A stretch of 10,286 bases of DNA from Bacteroidota bacterium (GTDB lineage: Bacteria; Bacteroidota; Ignavibacteria; UBA10030; UBA8401): contig JANXZD010000236.1 of assembly GCA_025355705.1 (NCBI GenBank), positions 1-10,286 of the forward strand. Reading direction: 5' to 3'. The notes under the pieces were generated by a model, which saw nothing but the letters and a program-made list of their open reading frames with translations, had not been told where the DNA came from and did not search any database. This document shows, piece by piece, positions 8,101 to 10,286 of this stretch. Every line of letters starts with the position of its first letter. The first letter of the stretch is position 1. The position numbers and the translations under genes are program-made.

Positions 8101-8546
8101 ACATCGAAGCATATATTCCCGAATTTTACGTGGAGAGTGATACTGAACGTCTTGATATCTATCGTAGACTTTATAAGACATCCACACAAAAAGAAGTCGA
8201 TGAGTTAAAAGCGGAATTGAACGACCGTTTCGGTGCAGCGTTGGAAGAGATTGACAATCTGTTTGCATTAGCATCGTTGCGCGTGCTTGCTTCACATTCT
8301 AATATTCGCAAAGCAGAGTTGAACAAACGAACTCTTAGATTGTTTTTGCCATTGGAGGAAGATAAGCAATTCTATGAAAGCGGAGCATTCCAACAAGTGA
8401 TGGCTTCGGTTGCAGCGATCAAAGATCCGCAAATACAATTGAAACAAGAAGGAAGAAATTTATTCCTTCAGACATTCTTAAAACATGCCGAAGGCGTTGA
8501 ACGCGTGAATGAGGCAATAACAATTATTGAGAGACTGATTTTGTAG
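5166..8546 (+). CDS. mfd: Transcription-repair coupling factor Mfd
   Basis: Mfd is a DNA translocase that removes RNA polymerase stalled at lesions and recruits UvrA for nucleotide excision repair. At 1126 residues it has the usual length. The order is complete: UvrB-like N-terminal region with YGDIAVRGGILDIFP at 169-183; a weakly conserved, acidic linker around 350-400; the RNA polymerase-interacting CarD-like module starting at GDYVTHVDHGIGKFLG (445); relay helix region with ARDLIMLYAKR near 535; Walker A GDVGFGKTE at 593-601; Walker B DEEQRFGV from 694; TATPIPRTL near 720-730; HGQMEGHELE from 807; TTKIVESGVDIPS from about 831; and YQLRGRVGRANLQAYAYLL around 862-880 (motif VI plus RecG-like TRG region). 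The C-terminal regulatory domain covers about 990-1126 and contains PEFYVESDTERLDIYRRL. The ATG has only a poor AT-rich ribosome site. The N-terminal GISGSLWAF (32-40) is a degenerate P-loop, as is normal for Mfd, so only the translocase module hydrolyses ATP. Confidence 0.98.
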   Translation: MSDSTSKIFDSEHFQKLNALNISAEQPVIVHGISGSLWAFVAVALFRQANGQVLVIVDEPERAEKLRDDCSVLIGEANVKLFISEPQHSSQVIDMSAPLSQIETLKALQANAPAIYITHSTALGYSVPEQKKFLKSIIELSINSEQNFEQLLARLSENGFERKQFVESYGDIAVRGGILDIFPFIGEHPVRVEFWGDTIESIREFEVLSQRSIRELHSVSIIPDVLKQEIVEGETAETKEFKEHLLSYFSNEVMILLEDESLRKKEFDELESEGVVTDFSFDDVEKRIEKYSRITHSSFQSSKAEIDFQSTPQPSVNGSIKILKEKIVEFSEKGFDVVITSDRKEELERIQDLIESSDNDESGPSFEIRDEKFEEEIIPETQSTKLETPIHYSSESFHSGFVFESAKIAIFTEHEIFNRIKARAEKKRKRFKGISAKELHTLRRGDYVTHVDHGIGKFLGLEKIKVGGSEQEVAKLEYAEKGMLFVNLNYITRIQKYSSAEGHEPKLNKLGSPDWERLKARTKKKIKDIARDLIMLYAKRKMESGFAFQPDAHWQKEMEASFMYEDTPDQARTTIEVKADMESPHPMDRLVCGDVGFGKTEIAIRAAFKSVMNGKQVGVLVPTTILAQQHFNTFSDRLNRYPVRVGLLSRFKSPKEIKETLAKLADGNVDIVIGTHRLLSKDVKFKDLGLLVIDEEQRFGVGAKEKLRAMKISVDTLTLTATPIPRTLHFSLMGARDLSVINTPPRNRLPIHTEIVSYDKKIIREAVIHEIHRGGQVFIVNDRVNNIEMITATLQEHIPEARFRIAHGQMEGHELEQVMIDFLERKFDVLVTTKIVESGVDIPSVNTIIINRADKFGLAELYQLRGRVGRANLQAYAYLLVPPISLLPKQTLRRLQAIEEFTELGSGFNLAMRDMEIRGAGNMLGGEQSGFIMEMGFEMYTKILEDAVAELKEQEFAEVFASVTMETKLRVIETQVDADIEAYIPEFYVESDTERLDIYRRLYKTSTQKEVDELKAELNDRFGAALEEIDNLFALASLRVLASHSNIRKAELNKRTLRLFLPLEEDKQFYESGAFQQVMASVAAIKDPQIQLKQEGRNLFLQTFLKHAEGVERVNEAITIIERLIL

Positions 8547-8559
8547 TTTGGGAATATCA

Positions 8560-9162
8560 ATGAACAATGATTTTAAAGTAATTCTTTTTGATCTCGGACG
8601 TGTATTAATGCATATTGACTTCGAGGCATTTCCCAACGGACTTGGATTAACAACGAAAGAACAGCGATCACCATTCAATTTTGAAATGATTCAACACACC
8701 GTTCGGATCCATGAAACGGGGAAGATATCAACAAATGAATTTCTCGATTTGCTCTATGTAATATTCCAACAAAAATATTCGAGAGAAAAAATATTGAATG
8801 CATTCGACAGTATTATCGTTGAGGACAATCAAGAAATTATTCCATTGGTTGAAAATATTCGTCGTCATTATCGTATTGCAATACTCAGTAATACATGTAT
8901 AAGCCATTGGGAAAAAGTACAGCGCATTTCATCATTGATAAAATTATTTCCCGATGTATTTACTTCATTTCAACTTGGTGCAATGAAGCCATCGCCAATC
9001 GTTTATGAAAAAGTTTGTGAATCAATGAACGTTGAGCCGCACGAAGTAATTTTTATCGATGATCTGAAAGAAAATATTGATGGCGCAATAACGGCCGGGA
9101 TGAATGGAATTGTATTTCGTGACGTTGATTCTATAAAATATTTGATGAATGATAGAAATTGA
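8560..9162 (+). CDS. HAD-superfamily hydrolase, YihX-like (subfamily IA)
   Basis: This 200-residue cytoplasmic protein is a haloacid dehalogenase-type phosphatase. Motif I is ILFDLGRVLMHID with nucleophile D11; the usual second aspartate (D+2) is replaced by glycine, as I recall for the YihX/epoxide-hydrolase N-domain branch (FDLGxV). Motif II is LSNT (S110, N111), motif III is GAMKPSP with K143, and motif IV is IFIDD (D167, D168). A helical cap lies between motifs I and II (about 20-90), as in subfamily IA. A TTG at 8548 is in frame, but GGGA at 8550-8553 is placed correctly for the ATG at 8560. It starts 13 bp after mfd and is probably cotranscribed with it. In E. coli YihX acts on glucose-1-phosphate, but substrates vary widely in this family, and the D-to-G change at D+2 raises the question of how efficient or what kind of hydrolase it is. 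Confidence 0.9.
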   Translation: MNNDFKVILFDLGRVLMHIDFEAFPNGLGLTTKEQRSPFNFEMIQHTVRIHETGKISTNEFLDLLYVIFQQKYSREKILNAFDSIIVEDNQEIIPLVENIRRHYRIAILSNTCISHWEKVQRISSLIKLFPDVFTSFQLGAMKPSPIVYEKVCESMNVEPHEVIFIDDLKENIDGAITAGMNGIVFRDVDSIKYLMNDRN

Positions 9163-9288
9163 ACAAAAAACACTTAAAGTAATTATTTAAGTCCTCGTCG
9201 TAATAGTCTGTCCATCCAACGTCAATTATTCTGCTTTCGCAAAAATTCAAAAACCATCAATAAAATCAGTGATTTCATTGAAAACAAC

Positions 9289-9318
9289 TTGACTTTCGAT
9301 TGAAATTCCGTAACTTTG
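9289..9318 (+). promoter_or_regulatory. Promoter of mraZ/dcw cluster (Bacteroidota-type)
   Basis: TTGACT at 9289-9294, a 16-bp spacer, and TAACTTTG at 9311-9318. The second box fits TAnnTTTG exactly, the -7 element of Bacteroidota housekeeping sigma factor, and the first is close to the general -35 consensus. The preceding 50 bases are A/T-rich and could act as an UP element. Transcription should start around 9324-9326. The rest of the 216-bp gap after the HAD gene holds no ORF I trust. Confidence 0.75.
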
Positions 9319-9328
9319 TGTCCAATGG

Positions 9329-9343
9329 TGGGTTAAAGTGGGT
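9329..9343 (+). promoter_or_regulatory. MraZ operator (two TGGGT boxes)
   Basis: TGGGT at 9329-9333 and again at 9339-9343, exactly 10 bp apart with a 5-bp spacer, within GTGGGT repeats. MraZ of E. coli is known to bind direct TGGGN repeats separated by 5 bp, and AAAGTGGG-type boxes are described in other bacteria. A third position 10 bp upstream (9319-9323, TGTCC) matches only in TG. The boxes lie just after the predicted transcription start, where a bound MraZ would block initiation or escape, so self-repression is likely. Confidence 0.75.
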
Positions 9344-9378
9344 AAAAAACCTTCAACAAAATAAGGTATTTAACAAAA

Positions 9379-9828
9379 GTGTCATCATTTAAAGGTTCAT
9401 TTAATTATACAATAGATAATAAAGGACGCATTAATATTCCGGCTAAGATGCGGAAGAATCTTGCCCCTGAAGCGAATAACGCATTTGTGATCACGCGCGG
9501 ATTCGAGAATTGTATTTTTGTGTACCCAAATGATGAATGGATGAAACGTGAAGCGGAAATTGGAAATCTACAGCAAACGAATCCGAAAGATCGTTACTTC
9601 ACACGAATGATGTTGCAGTTTGCGACCGATGCTGAATTGGATGGACAGTATAGAATTATTCTCCCGAAAGAATTGATCCAGTACGCAAACATTGAAAATG
9701 AAGTTTTTATTCTTGGTGCATTTGACCGCATTGAAGTATGGAATCCGAACGAGTATAAAAAATATCTCGATAGTCAGCAAGAAGATTATTTGACTGTTGC
9801 ATCGAAAGTGTTCGAGAAGAAAGATTGA
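9379..9828 (+). CDS. mraZ: Transcriptional regulator MraZ
   Basis: MraZ is a DNA-binding protein of the SpoVT/AbrB-like fold that forms ring-shaped oligomers and controls the division and cell wall cluster it heads. The 149-residue protein carries the two family repeats with their DxxxR motifs: DNKGRINIP (D13-R17) and DGQYRIILP (D88-R92). The first also has the classical glycine (DxxGR); the second has tyrosine in that place (Y91), keeping D and R. FKGSFNYTIDNKGR at the N-terminus and FYVYPNDEW-like FVYPNDEW at 47-54 are characteristic. The start is GTG at 9379, with AAGG at 9363-9366 as a distant ribosome site; no ATG start would retain the first repeat. It is followed after 87 bp by rsmH, the standard order in bacteria. 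Two MraZ boxes lie in its own leader, so it is probably autoregulated. Confidence 0.97.
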   Translation: MSSFKGSFNYTIDNKGRINIPAKMRKNLAPEANNAFVITRGFENCIFVYPNDEWMKREAEIGNLQQTNPKDRYFTRMMLQFATDAELDGQYRIILPKELIQYANIENEVFILGAFDRIEVWNPNEYKKYLDSQQEDYLTVASKVFEKKD

Positions 9829-9836
9829 TGTTTTAC

Positions 9837-9863
9837 CGCAGAGATCGCAGAGATCGCGGAGAA
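9837..9863 (+). repeat. Three tandem 9-bp units (CGCAGAGAT type)
   Basis: CGCAGAGAT at 9837-9845 and 9846-9854 are identical, and 9855-9863 (CGCGGAGAA) matches at seven of nine positions. The block starts 8 bases after the mraZ stop. From memory, purine-rich CGCAGAGA-type arrays recur in intergenic regions of many environmental bacteria, so this may be one copy of a dispersed element. It is too short for CRISPR and has no spacers. Confidence 0.6.
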
Positions 9864-9896
9864 CGTTGTTGCAAATTTAATTCAGTAGTTCTCTGC
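9856..9896 (+). repeat. Inverted repeat between mraZ and rsmH
   Basis: GCGGAGAAC (9856-9864) can pair with GTTCTCTGC (9888-9896): nine base pairs including one G-U, around a 23-base loop. The left arm is the last unit of the 9-bp tandem repeat. No T tract follows, so it is not an obvious terminator; it could be an RNA processing or attenuation structure between the two genes or simply part of a repeat element. Confidence 0.4.
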
Positions 9897-9915
9897 ATCG
9901 TCAGCGGTATCTAGA

Positions 9916-10286
9916 ATGTCAGAATCATCATATCATATTCCGGTGATGCTCCATGAAACGTTGGAGCATCTTATTACAACACCGGATGGAATATATGTTG
10001 ATGGTACATTGGGCGGCGGCGGACACGCAGAAAAAATTTGTGAACGATTAACGGCAAAAGGAACACTTATCGGTATTGATGCCGATACAGACGCGATTAA
10101 AGAAGCGGGAAAACGTCTGCAACGATTTCAAACGAATGTTCATCTGGTGAATGAAAATACCTCACACATCGCAGCCATCCTTCAGTCGCAAAACATATCA
10201 ACAATTAACGGATTGTTGCTTGACCTTGGTGTCTCTTCTTTTCAACTCGATGAAGCGAAAAAGGGATTTTCATTTCGCGGCAATGA
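9916..10286 (+). CDS. rsmH: 16S rRNA (cytosine-1402-N4)-methyltransferase RsmH, C-terminus beyond window
   Basis: RsmH (formerly MraW) uses S-adenosylmethionine to methylate N4 of C1402 of 16S rRNA in the ribosomal P site. Only the first 123 codons are here, of about 300. Visible family motifs are YHIPVMLHET at 6-15, DGTLGGGGHAE (SAM-binding glycine loop) near 34-44, LIGIDADTDAI near 56-66, and LLLDLGVSSFQLD followed by GFSFR at the right edge. The ATG at 9916 is chosen because it is just ahead of the conserved HIPVML stretch; the ribosome site is weak. It is the second gene of the dcw cluster after mraZ and reads on in the same direction, where ftsL, a penicillin-binding protein gene and mur genes are normally found. 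Confidence 0.97.
   Translation, partial: MSESSYHIPVMLHETLEHLITTPDGIYVDGTLGGGGHAEKICERLTAKGTLIGIDADTDAIKEAGKRLQRFQTNVHLVNENTSHIAAILQSQNISTINGLLLDLGVSSFQLDEAKKGFSFRGN

Noticed and set aside
9172..9192. ACTTAAA / TTTAAGT hairpin after the HAD gene, considered as a terminator
   Set aside because: The stem is almost all A-T and no T run follows on the plus strand. A T6 run follows it only when read on the minus strand, where no gene needs terminating.
9837..9863. Tandem repeats considered as CRISPR
   Set aside because: The units are 9 bp, directly adjacent without spacers, and there are no cas genes nearby.

Overview
The window is about 40% GC by eye and looks like chromosomal DNA from the Bacteroidota/Chlorobiota/Ignavibacteriota side of bacteria. 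The best evidence is the promoter in front of mraZ, whose downstream element (TAACTTTG) fits the TAnnTTTG pattern typical of Bacteroidota-type sigma-A promoters. Several genes also have weak or absent Shine-Dalgarno sequences. The exact taxon cannot be fixed from the sequence alone.

Layout. Positions 1-2995, minus strand: a tight three-gene unit read right to left, made of an ATP-grasp ligase of the DcsG-like type, a short-chain dehydrogenase/reductase, and a class 3 aldehyde dehydrogenase cut off by the left edge. The gaps are 13 and 23 bp. Positions 2996-3098: a divergent control region with two tandem CAAG/CTTG palindromes, the second overlapping a good -35/-10 promoter for the rightward genes. 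Positions 3099-5028, plus strand: an ABC ATPase, an ABC-2 type permease (ATGA overlap) and a membrane-anchored thioredoxin-like protein. Positions 5166-9162, plus strand: mfd (transcription-repair coupling factor) followed 13 bp later by a YihX-like HAD hydrolase. Positions 9289-10286, plus strand: the start of a division and cell wall (dcw) cluster, with a promoter, two MraZ boxes, mraZ and the first 123 codons of rsmH. A short 9-bp tandem repeat and an inverted repeat lie between mraZ and rsmH.

How the genes work together. The SDR and ALDH form a plausible alcohol to aldehyde to carboxylate pair, and the ATP-grasp enzyme upstream would form an amide-type bond on an unknown substrate. The ABC ATPase and permease form one exporter, and the thioredoxin-like protein probably acts on the outer side of the same membrane. 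Mfd is housekeeping DNA repair. MraZ probably represses its own promoter and so the dcw genes behind it. No CRISPR array, tRNA, rRNA, insertion sequence or phage gene was seen, and no gene-free stretch exceeds 300 bp. Most of the window is ordinary; the parts most worth a second look are the paired operators at 3026-3062, the uncharacterised minus-strand enzyme trio, and the exporter-thioredoxin unit.
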